Source: Candidatus Villigracilis affinis | Lineage (GTDB): Bacteria; Chloroflexota; Anaerolineae; Anaerolineales; Villigracilaceae | DNA length: 64,000 nucleotides | Assembly: GCA_016718275.1 (NCBI GenBank) | Contig: JADKEA010000006.1 | Location: 62,001 to 126,000 of the forward strand | Reading direction: 5' to 3' | Shown here: one piece after another, positions 1-9,446 of the stretch | Layout: every line of letters begins with the position of its first letter | Numbering within the stretch: position 1 is the stretch's first letter | The notes under the pieces: model-generated | Databases searched by the model: none | What the model saw: only the letters and a program-made list of their open reading frames with translations | What the model was told of the DNA's origin: nothing | Translations under genes and position numbers: made by a program

Positions 1-2
1 TG

Positions 3-1834
3 CCGCTGCGGGTGATGCTTTTGATCATGGCGGGCTTCAATGCCGCAACGGCGATTTTGATCTACAGGCTGGTAAAAAACAATCTATCACAAGCTGTTGC
101 CATGCTGGCGGCTTCGTTCTGGGCCTTCAATTTCTACATCCACAACAACGTATATGAATTCGGGTTGGAAACGCCGCTGGCGGCATTTGCAATCGTCCTT
201 TTCATTTATAAACTTTCACAGATCGAAAAGGATTGGCGTAAACAGCCAGTGACTCCAAAACAGTTGATGACCCTCGCAGGCATCGCGACTCTTGTCATGT
301 TTAGCCGACTCGACCTGGTTTTCCTTGCCATCATCGGCGGCGCCTGGATCATTTTGCGCGGAAAACCCATTCGCTTTTTGCTGCCTCTCGACATCGTCAT
401 CATCTTCCTTTCGATGACGACCTCTGTCGCGTTGCGCACGGGTATTCCAGTTTACAACTCCCTGTTCGCGGCTGCGACGGTGCAAGCAGTCATCGTCGCG
501 CTGGTCGTGAAGATCATCGCGCTTTATTTTCTTGGCGCGTACCAGCATCCGCGAGGAGATTCGGTTTCAAAGACTCTTCTGCAAACAGGCCTCGCGCTGA
601 CAATCAGCGCCGTGATTCTCACTGGATTGTATTTGCTGCTCGCTCAACTCGGCATCGGCAGAGACTTTCCACGCAGCGCTTTTATCATTGATCTTGGTCT
701 CAGCACATTCCTCATCCTCGCGCTCAGGCTGGCGGGATATTGGTTCGGGAATAAACAAATAAAATCAAAAGTGATGCGGATAAAAAAGAGAAATCCATTT
801 TCACCAGCATCCCTTTAAAAGAGTTTCAAGCCAACTGGAAAACATGGCTCACAGAAGCCATTTCCTATTTCGGAATCGTCGGCGGCGCATTATCGCTTTA
901 CATGCTCTTCAACCGTCTCATCTTCGGCACCTCCAGCCCGGTCAGCGGACAGATCAAACGCTGGTGGGGCACGCTCGGCGAAACCGTATACGACAGCCCC
1001 GCCCCCAACTGGACAGCCTTTTTCGGCATCAGCAATCAGGGAGCCTATGATGCCTGGCAGCCCGCATCGGGATTGTTCCTATGGCTGGTCAAATTCAATT
1101 TTCCAAAATATGCCGACATTCCTATTTTGGACGATCTCTTTTACATCTTCCTATCCATCATGGCGTTGACAGCCCTGATCGTTTTATTTGCAAATGCACA
1201 GCGCACAAGGCGCGTATTCACGAATATGGCACTCGTTCCACTCATGGCAGGCTGCGGGATCCAGATCCTTTCATACACTACCACCGCATACGGCGGCGCA
1301 AAGGAATGGTACTGGGTCAGTCAGATGGTTTTTGTCACCCTGCTCGGCAGCGTGGTGCTGGACTTTATGATTCGTCCGCTGTTGAGAACAAAGGTGCGGT
1401 TCGCTGTTCAATACGTTTCAGTTGCGGCCTGTCTGCTACTCGCTTATCGTTTCGGCGCACAGGTGGTCAAGATCATGCCGTACAATTTCTTTCCGCCCGA
1501 ACGCCCTTACATGGACGTACTACCCTATCTCGAAGAGAATACCCCACCAGGCAGCATCATTGGAATGACGGGCGGCGGCAATGTCGGCTATTTCATTCAC
1601 GACCGCACCATCGTCAACATGGACGGCCTCATCAACAGCAACGAATATTTCCACGCACTGCAAAACGGCGAAGCGCCCGCATACCTGCGGCAGCATGGTA
1701 TGACCATCGTCTTTGCCAGTCCGCGCCTGCTGGAACTTCCGCCTTACTTTGGACAATTCACACCGTATCTTGAAAACTTCAGCGAATACGGCGGCAAAGG
1801 TTTGTTGTATCTTTTAGAGAAACCGAAGTATTAA
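3..1834 (+). pseudogene. Polytopic membrane protein, 5' truncated and frameshifted
   Basis: Two reading frames (12-818 and 902-1834) form one protein. The second frame stays open back to about 770 and continues the first if one A is added to the A4 run at 767-770, giving ...IKSK then SDADKKEKS. The frame is also open to the left edge, so the true start lies outside the window. About eight or more hydrophobic segments, a short FSRLD segment and a soluble C-terminal part resemble GT-C-type glycosyltransferases and related envelope proteins, but no catalytic motif is certain. The C-terminal region (about 1490-1834) has no strong transmembrane segment and looks extracytoplasmic. Function unknown. 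The frameshift may be a sequencing indel. Confidence 0.6.
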
Positions 1835-1993
1835 AATGCACAAGTGCTTCGCGCCTTACTCAACTGGAAAATTCCAAACGAGTGGATTCTTCTGCTCGAT
1901 AAAAAGTTTTAATCCGTCTGATGGTACGCACCTCCAATCAACGCTTCACGCGGACCTTGAGCCTGATTCCGTTTCGAAGGCAGTTCCCACCCG

Positions 1994-2410
1994 ATGAAGA
2001 AGTTTTCCTTTCGAGCAACCCTGCTCCAGATGCTGGTGTTAATCCTAACAGCGTTCAATCTCCTGCGGGCGTGGACGGCTCTCGCATGGCGCGATACGCT
2101 GAATGAATTCTCCGTGCAGCCGTCGTCCACGATTCTAATGGTCAGCGGAGCGGTTTGGGCGTTGTGCGGAATCGTCCTGCTGTGGGGCATCTGGCAGCGA
2201 AAAGCCTGGGCTGAGAAACTGCTCCTCGGCGCTTCAGCAGGCTACAGTTTATGGTACTGGACCGAGCGGCTCGTCTGGCAAAATCCGCACCCAAATTGGT
2301 TGTTCGCTGTTATAGTAAATCTGGCAATCATTGTATTTATCCTGTTTTCAAAAAAATCATTGACGAGAGAGGCATATGAGCGAAACTTCGAAAATCCAAA
2401 AGTTGACTGA
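1994..2410 (+). CDS. Small four-helix membrane protein, hypothetical
   Basis: A 138-residue protein with four hydrophobic segments (roughly residues 8-28, 46-68, 76-94 and 100-118) and a basic, polar C-terminus. No family recognised. It runs in the same direction as the acyl-CoA carboxylase genes, and its 3' end overlaps the start of the carboxyltransferase gene by 35 nt, so the two may be translationally coupled. Upstream, 1835-1993 contains no recognisable feature. The start ATG has only a weak ribosome-binding site (cgatgaag region), so a slightly different start is possible. Confidence 0.6.
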   Translation: MKKFSFRATLLQMLVLILTAFNLLRAWTALAWRDTLNEFSVQPSSTILMVSGAVWALCGIVLLWGIWQRKAWAEKLLLGASAGYSLWYWTERLVWQNPHPNWLFAVIVNLAIIVFILFSKKSLTREAYERNFENPKVD

Positions 2411-3923
2411 GCTGAAAGCGCAATCCCGCCTCGGCGGCGGCCAGGCTCGCATCGACGCACAGCACAAAAAGGGACGACTAACCGCCCGCGAACGCCTTGA
2501 CCTGCTGTTGGACAAAGGCACCTTCCACGAAGTGGATCCGTTCGTTGTCCACCGCACGCACGACTTCGGGTTGGATGAACAAAAATTTATGAGCGACTCG
2601 GTCGTGACAGGTTGGGGCACGATCGAAGGCCGCCTCGTTTATGTGTACTCGCAGGATTTCACGGTCTTTGGCGGAAGCCTCGGCGAAGTACATGCTGAAA
2701 AAATTTGCAAGATCATGGATATGGCCATGAAGAACGGCGCACCCATGATCGGCTTGAACGATTCGGGCGGCGCGCGCATTCAGGAAGGTGTTGTGGCGCT
2801 CGGCGGTTATGCCGATATCTTCCTGCGTAACACGATGGCCTCGGGTGTCATCCCGCAAATCTCTGCGATCATGGGGCCGTGCGCAGGCGGCGCAGTGTAC
2901 TCGCCCGCCCTGACCGATTTTATTTTCATGGCCCGCGATACTTCCTACATGTTCGTCACTGGACCTGATGTGGTAAAGGCTGTAACTCACGAAGAAGTGA
3001 CTCAGGAAGAGCTCGGCGGCGCAGGCGTTCACTCTGAAAAATCAGGCGTGTGCCACGTGGCCGCAGACAGTGAAGCCGACACGCTTTATCTCATCCGCAA
3101 ACTATTGGGGTATCTGCCGCAGAACAACATGGAAGACGCACCCTTCGTGCAAAGCGATGATCCCTTGCGCATGGACGAAGCGCTGAATTCGATCATTCCC
3201 GATGACGCCAACAAACCCTACGACATCAAAGAAGTCATCAGCATGATCATGGATAGCGGCCAGTTCTACGAAATTCACGAGAACTATGCCCAGAATGTCG
3301 TGGTTGGTTTTGCACGTTTAGGCGGACACTCCATCGGCATCATCGCAAATCAACCCGCAGTGCTGGCTGGTGTGCTGGATATTGACGCAAGCGAAAAAGC
3401 CGCGCGCTTTGTCCGCTTCTGCGATGCATTCAACCTGCCCATTATCACTTTCGAAGATGTACCTGGCTTCCTGCCTGGGACCTTCCAGGAACATCATGGC
3501 ATCATCCGCTCTGGCGCGAAATTGCTGTATGCCTACTGCGAAGCGACCGTGCCGAAATTGACGGTCATCACCCGTAAGGCGTATGGCGGTGCGTATTGCG
3601 TAATGTCGTCCAAGCATATTCGCAGCGATGTAAATCTCGCCTGGCCCACTGCTGAGATCGCCGTGATGGGTCCCGATGGCGCGGTGAATATCATCTTCCG
3701 CAAGGAGCTTGATGCCGCTGCCGACCCCGTGCAGAAAAAAGCCGAACTCGTCGCGGAATACAAGGAAAAATTCGCCAATCCCTATGTCGCCGCACAGCGC
3801 GGTTACATTGATGATGTGATCGAGCCGAAGGAAACCCGTCCGCGCCTGATCAATGCGCTCGAAATGCTGAGCAACAAGCGCGACGCCAACCCCGCCAAGA
3901 AACACGGCAACATTCCGCTGTAA
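2376..3923 (+). CDS. Acyl-CoA carboxylase, carboxyltransferase (beta) subunit
   Basis: Transfers CO2 from carboxybiotin to an acyl-CoA (acetyl- or propionyl-CoA). At 515 residues it has the usual length of PccB/AccD5-type subunits, which fuse the two crotonase-like carboxyltransferase halves. Visible motifs are DSGGARIQEG (about 129-138), GPCAGG (about 167-172) forming an oxyanion hole, DVPGFLPG (about 361-368) and the following RSGAKLLYAY segment. It is followed after 17 nt by biotin carboxylase and then the biotin carrier, so the three make one enzyme. The PccB-type sequence favours propionyl-CoA as substrate, but this is inference; the pocket residue was not tested. Confidence 0.93.
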   Translation: MSETSKIQKLTELKAQSRLGGGQARIDAQHKKGRLTARERLDLLLDKGTFHEVDPFVVHRTHDFGLDEQKFMSDSVVTGWGTIEGRLVYVYSQDFTVFGGSLGEVHAEKICKIMDMAMKNGAPMIGLNDSGGARIQEGVVALGGYADIFLRNTMASGVIPQISAIMGPCAGGAVYSPALTDFIFMARDTSYMFVTGPDVVKAVTHEEVTQEELGGAGVHSEKSGVCHVAADSEADTLYLIRKLLGYLPQNNMEDAPFVQSDDPLRMDEALNSIIPDDANKPYDIKEVISMIMDSGQFYEIHENYAQNVVVGFARLGGHSIGIIANQPAVLAGVLDIDASEKAARFVRFCDAFNLPIITFEDVPGFLPGTFQEHHGIIRSGAKLLYAYCEATVPKLTVITRKAYGGAYCVMSSKHIRSDVNLAWPTAEIAVMGPDGAVNIIFRKELDAAADPVQKKAELVAEYKEKFANPYVAAQRGYIDDVIEPKETRPRLINALEMLSNKRDANPAKKHGNIPL

Positions 3924-3940
3924 GGGAACAGGGAGACATT

Positions 3941-5449
3941 ATGTTCAAAAAAGTCCTTGTTGCAAACCGCGGAGAGATCGCCGTCCGCATCATTCGCGCC
4001 TGCCGCGAACTTGGCCTCGAAACGGTGGCCGTTTTCTCTGAAGCAGATCGCAATGCGCTGCACGTCCGCTATGCGGATGAAGCCTACTTGATCGGTCCCG
4101 CCCCATCCCGCGAATCCTATCTGCGTGCCGATAAAATTTTCGATGTCGCCAAAAAATCTGGCGCAGATGCCATTCACCCTGGTTATGGATTCCTCGCCGA
4201 GCGCGAAGACTTCGCTGAAAAATGCGCCGAACTAGGCATCAAATTCATCGGCCCCAAACCGTCATCCATTGCGGCAATGGGAGATAAAGGTCAGGCACGC
4301 GCAACCGTCATCAAGGCGGGCGTACCCGTTGTGCCTGGCACGGAAGATGTCGGCAACATGACCGACGACGACCTTCTGCGCATCGCTCCCACGATCGGCT
4401 TTCCGCTTCTTATCAAGGCGACGGCTGGTGGCGGCGGAAAAGGCATGCGGGAAGTTAGAAATATCGAAGAAATGCCGACCCTGCTCCAGTCCGCAAGACG
4501 CGAGGCGGAATCCGCTTTCGGCGATGGCAATGTCTATTTGGAAAAACTCATCGAAGGCGCGCGCCACATCGAATTCCAGATCATCGCGGATTCGTTCGGC
4601 AACGTCATTCATCTCGGTGAGCGTGAATGTTCCATTCAGCGCCGCCATCAAAAATTATTGGAAGAGGCTCCCTCCGCCTATCTTGACGATGACATGCGCG
4701 CGAAGATGGGCAGTATCGCCGTGAAATCCGCGCAGGCTGTGGATTACATCAACGCGGGCACGATCGAATTCCTCGTGGATAAAGACCGCAATTTTTACTT
4801 CCTCGAAATGAACACCCGTCTGCAGGTGGAGCATCCCATCACCGAGATGGTGACAGGCGTGGACATCGTGGCTGAACAGATCCGCATCGCCCGTGGACGA
4901 CAACTAAGCTATACCCAAGACCAGATCAAAATCAACGGTCACGCCATCGAATGCCGCATCAACGCAGAAGACCCATTCAACGGCTTCCTGCCTTCCACGG
5001 GGCGCATCACCCACAGCCTGATTCCCACTGGCCCCGGTGTACGTGTGGATACTGGCGTGTACCCTGGCTTTGAGATCACCCCCTTTTACGACCCGATGAT
5101 CGCAAAACTCATTGTGTGGGGCGAGACCCGCGCACAGGCCATTTTGCGCATGCGCCGCGCGCTTGAAGAATATCGCATCGTAGGCGTGCGCACGAATATC
5201 CCCTTCCACCAAACCTTGATGGATTCGCACCGCTTCATGGCGGGGCAGTTCGATACCCGTTTCGTGGAAGAACGCTTCAGCATGGATGATGCAGTCGAGG
5301 CCCGCGCCTCCAGCGCAGAGATCGCCGCCATTCTGGCCACGCTCGTCGAGCACCAGCAAAGCGAACGCTCCGCACAGGTGGTGCGCCGCAACGAACGCGA
5401 TACAAGCAACTGGAAATGGGTCGGCCGTTGGGAACGCATGCACCGCTAA
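3941..5449 (+). CDS. accC: Biotin carboxylase subunit of acyl-CoA carboxylase
   Basis: ATP-dependent carboxylation of the biotin on the carrier protein. Starts with the typical VLVANRGEIAVRIIRA segment. The ATP-grasp glycine loop GGGGKGM lies at about 163-169, the ERECSIQRRHQK motif at about 227-238 and the catalytic EMNTRLQVEHP motif at about 289-299. At 502 residues it is about 50 longer than E. coli AccC; the extra C-terminal part (from about 445) is Ala/Arg-rich and resembles the linker end of actinobacterial and PccA-type subunits without the carrier domain, which is encoded separately 13 nt downstream. A good Shine-Dalgarno (acagggag) precedes the ATG. Confidence 0.95.
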   Translation: MFKKVLVANRGEIAVRIIRACRELGLETVAVFSEADRNALHVRYADEAYLIGPAPSRESYLRADKIFDVAKKSGADAIHPGYGFLAEREDFAEKCAELGIKFIGPKPSSIAAMGDKGQARATVIKAGVPVVPGTEDVGNMTDDDLLRIAPTIGFPLLIKATAGGGGKGMREVRNIEEMPTLLQSARREAESAFGDGNVYLEKLIEGARHIEFQIIADSFGNVIHLGERECSIQRRHQKLLEEAPSAYLDDDMRAKMGSIAVKSAQAVDYINAGTIEFLVDKDRNFYFLEMNTRLQVEHPITEMVTGVDIVAEQIRIARGRQLSYTQDQIKINGHAIECRINAEDPFNGFLPSTGRITHSLIPTGPGVRVDTGVYPGFEITPFYDPMIAKLIVWGETRAQAILRMRRALEEYRIVGVRTNIPFHQTLMDSHRFMAGQFDTRFVEERFSMDDAVEARASSAEIAAILATLVEHQQSERSAQVVRRNERDTSNWKWVGRWERMHR

Positions 5450-5462
5450 AGGATGATACGAG

Positions 5463-5960
5463 ATGAAATATATTACAACGGTTGATGACCAGCAATTTGA
5501 GATCGAAGTGGTGGACGAGCATCACATCCGCATCGGCGACCGCCTGCTGCAAGTGGATTTTGAATCTGTCAGCGGACAGCCTGTCTTTTCGTTGATCCTG
5601 GACGGAAGGTCGTACGAATCGTTCGTCTATCAGGGCGAAGAAGATTGGGATGTGTTACTGCGTGGAAGACAGTATCAGGTCAAGGTCGAGGATGAGCGCG
5701 AGAAGCGTCTCAAAGCGGCCGCAGGTGGAGGAGTCGCAGAAGGCGGTGAATTCCATCTCAAGGCGCCGATGCCAGGGCTCGTGGTTGCGATCCTCGTGGA
5801 AGAAGGACAGCCTGTTCAAAAGGGACAGGTGATGCTCATCCTCGAATCGATGAAGATGCAAAACGAACTCAAGGCTCCGCGCGACGGCACGATCGGACGT
5901 ATTCGCGTGAAGGCGGGTGAAAGTGTAGAGCAAAAGCAAGCCATGTTGAGCGTGCAGTAA
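5463..5960 (+). CDS. Biotin carboxyl carrier protein (biotin/lipoyl attachment domain)
   Basis: A 165-residue protein whose C-terminal 70 residues form a biotinyl domain: APMPG at about 101-105 and the ESMKMQ biotinylation motif at 128-133, with K131 as the likely biotinylated lysine. The N-terminal 80 residues (KYITTVDDQQFEIEV...) resemble the small beta-barrel that docks PCC-type carrier segments to the carboxylase. An Ala/Gly hinge (about 85-95) separates the two. Its stop codon directly abuts the ATG of the next gene, indicating one operon with the carboxylase subunits. Confidence 0.93.
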   Translation: MKYITTVDDQQFEIEVVDEHHIRIGDRLLQVDFESVSGQPVFSLILDGRSYESFVYQGEEDWDVLLRGRQYQVKVEDEREKRLKAAAGGGVAEGGEFHLKAPMPGLVVAILVEEGQPVQKGQVMLILESMKMQNELKAPRDGTIGRIRVKAGESVEQKQAMLSVQ

Positions 5961-6566
5961 ATGGGCGAACAGGAAACCGAAGTCAAATTTTTTGTGCGCG
6001 ATCTGAAAAAGGTCGAATTGCGCCTTCTGGAATTGAAGGCGCAATTGATTCAACCGCGCGTGCATGAGATCAATTTCCGCTACGACCTGCCCGATGGCAG
6101 CATGCGTTCCAGCGGACATGTTTTGCGCATCAGACAGGATGCGGTTGCCACCATCACTTACAAAGGCCCAAGCGATTTGGTGGACGGCGTTTTTTCGCGC
6201 ACCGAATTGGAAACCCAAATCGGCGATTTCGAAACAATGCACAAGATCCTCATCGCGCTGGGTTATGTGAAGATCCTGACCTATGAAAAATTCCGCGCGG
6301 TATATGAAATCAACGGTTATCACATCATGCTCGACGAATTGCCCTACGGTGATTTTGTAGAAGTCGAAGGCGCAGACGGAGCAGGTATCCGCGAAATGTC
6401 AAAGCGGCTTGAGTTGAACATCGAAGCCGCAGTCGGCGCGGGATATGCACGCATCTTCGAAGATTACAACGCCCGACACGGGCGCGCCTCCAGCGACCTG
6501 ACATTTGATGCGCTGCGAGGAAAAGTTCCCTCCCCGGAAGAGTTGAACATCCGCGCCGCAGACTAA
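5961..6566 (+). CDS. CYTH domain protein (class IV adenylate cyclase / triphosphatase superfamily)
   Basis: A 201-residue CYTH (triphosphate tunnel) protein. The N-terminal E5-x-E7-x-K9 signature is present (ETEVK), followed by alternating charged strands such as TITYKGP, RTELETQI and KFRAVYEI that line the tunnel in this superfamily. Members hydrolyse inorganic triphosphate or thiamine triphosphate, or make cAMP; sequence alone does not decide which. It starts immediately after the biotin carrier stop codon and is the last gene before a strong terminator, so it is the distal gene of the carboxylase operon. The functional link to the carboxylase is unknown. Confidence 0.85.
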   Translation: MGEQETEVKFFVRDLKKVELRLLELKAQLIQPRVHEINFRYDLPDGSMRSSGHVLRIRQDAVATITYKGPSDLVDGVFSRTELETQIGDFETMHKILIALGYVKILTYEKFRAVYEINGYHIMLDELPYGDFVEVEGADGAGIREMSKRLELNIEAAVGAGYARIFEDYNARHGRASSDLTFDALRGKVPSPEELNIRAAD

Positions 6567-6568
6567 TC

Positions 6569-6599
6569 AGGTCAGGCTTTTATGCCTGACCTCTTTTTA
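6569..6599 (+). terminator. Rho-independent terminator of the carboxylase operon
   Basis: Perfect 9-bp stem AGGTCAGGC / GCCTGACCT (6569-6577 and 6584-6592) with a 6-nt loop, followed by C and five T residues. It lies 3 nt after the CYTH gene. Confidence 0.9.
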
Positions 6600-6694
6600 T
6601 CCAGCCTGAAAGAAGTAACAAAGAACACCCCACGACCAGTGAATATCGCGCTTGACTTCATGCATAAATAGAAATACCATTCTAGGAGGTGACC

Positions 6695-7462
6695 ATGAAA
6701 CTCAAAGGCTTGGACTCGCTCGCAAAACATGTCCCTGAATTGAATTCAGCCAGCGGCAGGGCGCGGATCGTTCTTTATGCCTTGTTCCTGCTTGCCCTTG
6801 TTACGGCGTATTTCATCATTACCGATAACATCCCTACCTGGAGTATTGACAGCGAAATCATCATCAGCTCGCTGGGCTTTTTGATATTGAGTCTGTTTTT
6901 CTCCCGCAAACATACTTACAAGGAAAAATACAAAGAGCTTGCATATCGCAATGCCTTTGCGCATTACGCCCTTCCTGGATTGTGCCTGATCTTTGGCGCG
7001 GTCGCCCACGCGGGGTATATGAACGGCCCAGCCGTGCCCATAGGCTGGTGGACTACCGCGTTCACCGTCCTCGGTTGGTATTGGGTTTTGGTCGGCGCAG
7101 TGCTGTGGGCAAGAAGTGTATCCACATTCGGCGTGGACAATCTCAATCTACTCTACGTCTATCACCCCGAAGAAAGCCGCATCGTTGATTCGAGCATTTA
7201 CAGCGTCCTGCGTCACCCGATCTATGCCAGCGCGATTCGAGTTTGGGTAGGGCTGGCCCTGCTGAACGGCAACGGCAACTCGGTCATCTTTTCGGTGTTC
7301 GTGCCACTTGGGCTGGCAGGCTGGATCCGACTCGTGGAAGAAAAAGAATTGATCGAACGCTTTGGCCAATCGTATATCGACTATCGCAAACGCATCCCCG
7401 CCTTTTGGCCCAAACTGCGCGACAGCGGAAGATTCTTCAAGTTTTTATTCACAGGGAGTTGA
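6695..7462 (+). CDS. Isoprenylcysteine carboxyl methyltransferase-like (ICMT/PEMT) membrane protein
   Basis: About 255 residues with six or so membrane segments. The C-terminal signature of the ICMT/PEMT superfamily is clear: SVLRHPIYAS, then LVEEKELIERFGQSYIDYRK, ending with a Pro-rich FWPK segment. Such enzymes use S-adenosylmethionine to methylate lipids or thiols at the membrane; the substrate here is unknown. The start chosen is the ATG at 6695, 5 nt behind a perfect AGGAGG at 6684-6689; the upstream in-frame GTG at 6689 overlaps that site and is unlikely. It is 3 nt ahead of the Ddn-like gene, so probably co-transcribed. Confidence 0.75.
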   Translation: MKLKGLDSLAKHVPELNSASGRARIVLYALFLLALVTAYFIITDNIPTWSIDSEIIISSLGFLILSLFFSRKHTYKEKYKELAYRNAFAHYALPGLCLIFGAVAHAGYMNGPAVPIGWWTTAFTVLGWYWVLVGAVLWARSVSTFGVDNLNLLYVYHPEESRIVDSSIYSVLRHPIYASAIRVWVGLALLNGNGNSVIFSVFVPLGLAGWIRLVEEKELIERFGQSYIDYRKRIPAFWPKLRDSGRFFKFLFTGS

Positions 7463-7465
7463 TCC

Positions 7466-7948
7466 ATGGGCATGCTCGAGAACAGGCCAGGCCGATTGCA
7501 AAAACTCCTCTTCAAGGTCCCCGTCTGGCTGCACAAAATGGGATTGGGCGGCTGGGAGCGATTGATCGGCGCACAGTGGATGCTCATCACTACCGTCGGA
7601 AGAAAAACTGGGAAACGCCGCGATGCAATGGTTGACGTGATGGACTACGACCCAGCCACCGACACCTACTACATCGAAGCCGCTTATGGCGCGCACGCCG
7701 ATTGGTACAAAAATATTCAAAGCAACCCCATTTTCGAGGCAAAAGTAGGACGCAGAAAATTCAAGGCGCGGGCGGGCGCACTTTCCACAGAAGGCGCAGG
7801 CGAAATGCTCGTTCAATTCTACCGAGCCAAGCCCGCCTACACCCGCTCTGTGATGGCAATGGCTGGAATGAAATTCAAAGACGAAGAAGAATTACGCCTT
7901 CTCGGAAGAAACCTGACCCTGTTGGCGATCAAACCTGAAAAAGAGTAA
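7466..7948 (+). CDS. Deazaflavin (F420)-dependent nitroreductase-family protein, Ddn-like
   Basis: At 160 residues it matches the small split-beta-barrel family to which mycobacterial Ddn belongs (DUF385). The hallmark LITTVGRKTGKRR (about 40-52) and the following ADWYKNIQSNP (about 78-88) are present; the second segment is the typical GxxxHPxWYxNLxANP region with some changes. Family members bind deazaflavin F420, or in some cases other flavins or heme, and reduce quinones or nitro compounds. The neighbours (ICMT-like and saccharopine-dehydrogenase-like) suggest lipid or quinone modification. No F420 biosynthesis gene is visible in the window. Confidence 0.85.
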   Translation: MGMLENRPGRLQKLLFKVPVWLHKMGLGGWERLIGAQWMLITTVGRKTGKRRDAMVDVMDYDPATDTYYIEAAYGAHADWYKNIQSNPIFEAKVGRRKFKARAGALSTEGAGEMLVQFYRAKPAYTRSVMAMAGMKFKDEEELRLLGRNLTLLAIKPEKE

Positions 7949-7953
7949 ACACC

Positions 7954-9048
7954 ATGAAAAAGATCTTGATTTTGGGCGGGTATGGATATACAGGCAAATT
8001 GCTTACCAAATATTTGTTATCTCAAACGAATGTTCAAATTGTGATTGCGGGACGAAATCTTGAAAAAGCGAAGGAGTTCGCCTGTGAATGGAACGACTCG
8101 CGCGTGACCGCGATTCAAGCGGATGCCGCCAACTTCGACAGTCTTTCACAAGCGCTTCAGGGCGTGACATTGTGTCTGGTCGCTGCGCCGACAACACATC
8201 ACGCCGCGACAGTGGTCCACGCCTGTATTCAAGCGCGTGTGGACTATCTCGATGTGCAATATTCTTCGAAGAAACTTGAGGCATTGTTTGCCGCAGAAAG
8301 CGAGATCAAGCAGGCGGGCTTATGCTTCATTACCGAAGCGGGATATCACCCAGGGCTGCCCTCCGCGTTGATCCGTTATGCCGCGACAAAATTGGACGTG
8401 CTCGAATCCGCTTTGATCGGTGGGTATCTCAACATGAAGGAACTCCCCTACACCGAGGCCGTGGATGAACTCATGGAGGGTTTCATCGATTATCAGGCAC
8501 AGGTCTACAAAAACGGCGCATGGACCCAATCTACCTCATGGGATTCGCGTCCCTTTGATTTCGGCGATGACATCGGCAAACGAACCGCTTATTCGATGTT
8601 CTTTGAAGAACTGCGCGATATTCCAAAGCTGTATCCATCCCTCAAGGAAACTGGCTTTTATATCGCAGGCTCGAATTGGTTTTCAGACCTTGTCATTACC
8701 CCGCTCATTTTTGTGGGTCTCAAACTTGCGCCAAAACGCGGACTCCACCCGCTTGGAAAACTGATGTGGTGGGCCATGGGAAAATCCAGGCCGCCTTATG
8801 TGGTGGCGCTCAAGGTAGAGGCAAAAGGCTTATTGAATGGCAGGCAGGCTGAGGTCCACGTACGAATCGCACATCCAGATGGATATGAATTCACTGCAAT
8901 TCCAGTCGTCGCATATTTGAAGCAATATCTCGATGGCAGTGCCCGTTGTGATGGTGTACACATGATGGGCCATATCGCCGAACCGCTGAGGTTATTCAAG
9001 GACATGCAAGCGATGGGCGTCGAATTGAACGAACATTTGACGGGCTAG
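7954..9048 (+). CDS. Saccharopine dehydrogenase-like NAD(P)-binding oxidoreductase
   Basis: A 364-residue protein with an N-terminal Rossmann motif ILGGYGYTG (about 6-14) and the sdh-type fold typical of the saccharopine dehydrogenase NADP-binding family (PF03435). The C-terminal half contains hydrophobic stretches (around SDLVITPLIFVGLKLA) seen in lipid-related homologues such as trans-acting enoyl reductases rather than in the lysine-pathway enzyme. Starts 6 nt after the Ddn-like gene, with which it probably forms an operon. The substrate is unknown. Its 3' end overlaps a convergent hypothetical gene by 4 nt. Confidence 0.8.
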   Translation: MKKILILGGYGYTGKLLTKYLLSQTNVQIVIAGRNLEKAKEFACEWNDSRVTAIQADAANFDSLSQALQGVTLCLVAAPTTHHAATVVHACIQARVDYLDVQYSSKKLEALFAAESEIKQAGLCFITEAGYHPGLPSALIRYAATKLDVLESALIGGYLNMKELPYTEAVDELMEGFIDYQAQVYKNGAWTQSTSWDSRPFDFGDDIGKRTAYSMFFEELRDIPKLYPSLKETGFYIAGSNWFSDLVITPLIFVGLKLAPKRGLHPLGKLMWWAMGKSRPPYVVALKVEAKGLLNGRQAEVHVRIAHPDGYEFTAIPVVAYLKQYLDGSARCDGVHMMGHIAEPLRLFKDMQAMGVELNEHLTG

Positions 9049-9443
9049 TAAGGGCGCATCGAATCAGCACAGCGCCATTCTTTTGCCTGACTGCTGTATC
9101 CGCAATAATCACCGTCCAGGTTTCTACCTTGCATGAACGAGAGAATGAATTCATCTTTGCGCAATTCATATTCATAGGCATATGGCCAGCGCCAAGAAGG
9201 TCGTGGAACAAACGAGAGATACAACGGGGAAAGCAAATCCAATTCAGTGGGATACGAACCGTTATCTTTTTTGTATTCATCCAAAGCAGATATGATCGGA
9301 GCGGCTCGTGTTTCACCATCCAGTGCTGAAGGGCCGTCGATGCCATAGAATTGGGCAAACAGGCCAAAGGTCAGGCAAAGAAACGAAGTTAGGGCGAGGA
9401 TAAAAATCCCGCCGCAGGATAATCCTCTTTTTGGAGATATCAT
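9045..9443 (-). CDS. Hypothetical membrane-anchored protein with pseudopilin-like motif
   Basis: A 132-residue protein with one N-terminal hydrophobic helix (about 11-31) and a globular remainder. The segment ALDEYKKDNGSYPTELDLL (about 53-71) resembles the conserved YxxDxGxYP motif of type II secretion pseudopilins (GspG), but a prepilin peptidase site is not apparent. Two or three Cys residues near the C-terminus (GDYCGYS, WRCAD) could form a disulfide outside the cell. Lies 3 nt downstream of the cupin gene. Function unknown. Confidence 0.55.
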   Translation of the reverse strand: MISPKRGLSCGGIFILALTSFLCLTFGLFAQFYGIDGPSALDGETRAAPIISALDEYKKDNGSYPTELDLLSPLYLSFVPRPSWRWPYAYEYELRKDEFILSFMQGRNLDGDYCGYSSQAKEWRCADSMRPY

Positions 9444-9446
9444 CGG

